From the NCBI GenBank assembly GCA_030642425.1, contig DAOWNU010000076.1, forward strand, positions 1 through 7,961: DNA of 7,961 bases, in the 5' to 3' direction. Below the pieces are notes generated by a model, which did no database searches, had not been told where the DNA came from, and saw nothing but the letters and a program-made list of their open reading frames with translations. Position 1 is the first letter of the stretch, and each line of letters starts with the position of its first letter. The DNA comes from a bacterium (GTDB lineage Bacteria; UBP14; UBA6098). Both the position numbers and the translations under genes were made by a program. Of this stretch, positions 6,627 to 7,961 are shown in pieces.

Positions 6627-6644
6627 AGTTCAGCAGGGAGCGGG

Positions 6645-7961
6645 ATGAATACAAAATCTATCGGATTACTCATCGTAGTGTTCGCTATTGTCTGCCTTGC
6701 GCAGCCGCACAAAACGGCTCAGTATAATCATCGCGGCGACGCCATGGCCGGATGCGAGGCCACTATCGACGGCGAGGGCAACGCGTTGGACATTTTCGAC
6801 ATCTCCGGCGGAGAAAATCCGGCGGCAAGCCATTATAACGAGGGATACGGCCTGATACCGGAGCGAATCGACAAGATAGGCGGCGCCGACCGGTTCGCTA
6901 TGGATATCGCATTTAGCAATCTCGAATATCCCGGCCCACCCGACGCAAACGGCGAAGACCGTTCGTGGTATTGGATTGACGGGATCGGCAGAATATTGAT
7001 GGAAAAGGGTTTCAACGAGAATTTCTCGATGCGCTTAACTTTCCGCGGCGGATACGACACGATGCGAAAATCTTTCTGGGGAGAATACCGCCACAATTAC
7101 TCCGCCTCGGTAATCGACTGGACGAACGTCCGCTATCGCGCAAAAACACAGGGCGCAACCTGCATTCTGCCGATAGGCGAGCTATACGGAACATATCACA
7201 CGCCATTCGGCCTTTCGCTGAGCGGCGGCGGCGGATACGCTTTCAGCGAATTCGAAGACATGTATTATTACAGCGGATGGCACACGACGAGCCAAGGGAC
7301 TGTTACCGGATATCGCGGAAAGTTCGGGGCAAGGTTCGCAGTGCCGGGATTCTCGCAATACGGCGCGCTCGGTTTCAACTACGGCATGTCCGGCGGAACT
7401 GTCGCAAACGAAGAGGGCACGGACTACGATATGTATAATGACAGCGACACCCGGACCGGATTTCAGGCGGAATTCGGTTACCCCGGCTATTTCAGGGGCG
7501 CTTTCGGATACGATTCTATGGACATGAACGAGGATTTTTTCACGAGCGCTTCCGACGACTCCGCCGATGAATCTTCAGACGATATTTCGCGAATCGCATT
7601 CAAGGCGAGGGCATTCGGGAAAGAAATTGGAGCGCCGATTACTTTGGGTTTCCGATACGAGGGTTATGGCACCAAGGGCGATGTCGATGACGGCGAAGAG
7701 CCGCCCACTATCGACTGCTCGGACATGGGAGTGGGCATTTCCGCGGAACCGCTGGAGGGCTGGACAGTTGCCGCCGAATACAAAAGCGGATCGAGCAGCA
7801 TAGAAAATTTGGATTTAGCGCTTTTCGGGGTTGTCGAGGGCAAGGACGAATGGTCCGGTTTTGCTGTCGCGACGGAGTTTTTTCCGGTGCCGCAGTTTGG
7901 ATTAAGGTTCGGGTTCGAGAATTTTAAGCACGAGCCGGACGACGCCTATATCGCGTCTGTC
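6645..7961 (+). CDS. Exported protein, probable outer-membrane beta-barrel (3' partial)
   Basis: An uninterrupted frame of 439 codons runs from ATG 6645 to the window edge with no stop, so the C terminus is missing. Residues 1 to about 19 form a signal peptide (MNTKSIGLLIVVFAIVCLA, then QPHK). The Cys at 17 lacks a canonical lipobox. Residues 28-60 (RGDAMAGCEATIDGEGNALD, then NPA) resemble the plug-like openings of FCB-group barrel proteins, where a phrase ending in NPA recurs; this is an impression only. After that, glycine/aromatic amphipathic strands alternate with polar loops: FSMRLTFRGGYD (127-138), GLSLSGGGGYAF (189-200), GALGFNYGMSG (240-250), FQAEFGYPGYFRGAFGYD (273-290), ITLGFRYEGYG (332-342), FGLRFGFENF (418-427). 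An acidic Ser/Asp loop (302-313) looks surface exposed. I do not recognise a specific family and assign no function; a Skp client is a reasonable inference. Confidence 0.8.
   Translation, partial: MNTKSIGLLIVVFAIVCLAQPHKTAQYNHRGDAMAGCEATIDGEGNALDIFDISGGENPAASHYNEGYGLIPERIDKIGGADRFAMDIAFSNLEYPGPPDANGEDRSWYWIDGIGRILMEKGFNENFSMRLTFRGGYDTMRKSFWGEYRHNYSASVIDWTNVRYRAKTQGATCILPIGELYGTYHTPFGLSLSGGGGYAFSEFEDMYYYSGWHTTSQGTVTGYRGKFGARFAVPGFSQYGALGFNYGMSGGTVANEEGTDYDMYNDSDTRTGFQAEFGYPGYFRGAFGYDSMDMNEDFFTSASDDSADESSDDISRIAFKARAFGKEIGAPITLGFRYEGYGTKGDVDDGEEPPTIDCSDMGVGISAEPLEGWTVAAEYKSGSSSIENLDLALFGVVEGKDEWSGFAVATEFFPVPQFGLRFGFENFKHEPDDAYIASV

Overview
The window comes from a diderm (Gram-negative-type) bacterium. 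The evidence is direct: it carries LpxD of lipid A synthesis, a Skp/OmpH periplasmic chaperone, and an exported protein that looks like an outer-membrane beta-barrel. Coding DNA is moderately GC-rich and the gaps are AT-rich. The intergenic spaces hold several kinds of short dispersed repeat. No gene identifies the phylum. The GEGNGG/SNTE-type GlmM and the style of the barrel protein would suit an uncultured lineage of the FCB group (Bacteroidetes/Fibrobacteres relatives), but that is a guess.

Layout. (1) 1-999 (+) is one open frame entering from the left edge. It begins as the middle of an acyl-CoA dehydrogenase and, near base 270-297, turns without a frame break into the C-terminal part of a PmbA/TldD-family protein. 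It is the strangest object here, either a deletion fusion or an assembly chimera. (2) 1000-1269 is a convergent gap with a strong hairpin terminator and an inverted repeat of the 'TCGACAGGCTCAG' kind. (3) 1270-4561 (-) holds glmM then glmS, the two hexosamine-phosphate steps that lead towards UDP-GlcNAc. (4) 4562-4739 is a divergent promoter region. (5) 4740-6283 (+) holds skp and lpxD, overlapping by one base (TAATG). (6) 6284-6644 is a repeat-filled gap: a 16-bp direct repeat, two identical GAAA-capped palindromes enclosed by an 8-bp inverted repeat, and a TTTTACC heptamer array. (7) 6645 to the right edge (+) is an exported protein, incomplete at its C terminus.

How the genes fit together: GlmS makes glucosamine-6-phosphate and GlmM isomerises it to glucosamine-1-phosphate. 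GlmU (not in the window) would make UDP-GlcNAc, the starting point of both peptidoglycan and lipid A. LpxD adds the second acyl chain on the lipid A route. Skp escorts unfolded outer-membrane proteins, and the last gene encodes a likely client. The central 5 kb is therefore an envelope-building neighbourhood read outward from one shared control region. I found no CRISPR array, tRNA, rRNA, transposase or phage gene, and no clear new multi-gene system. The main candidates for novelty are the fused first frame, the compound repeat after lpxD and the unassigned barrel protein.
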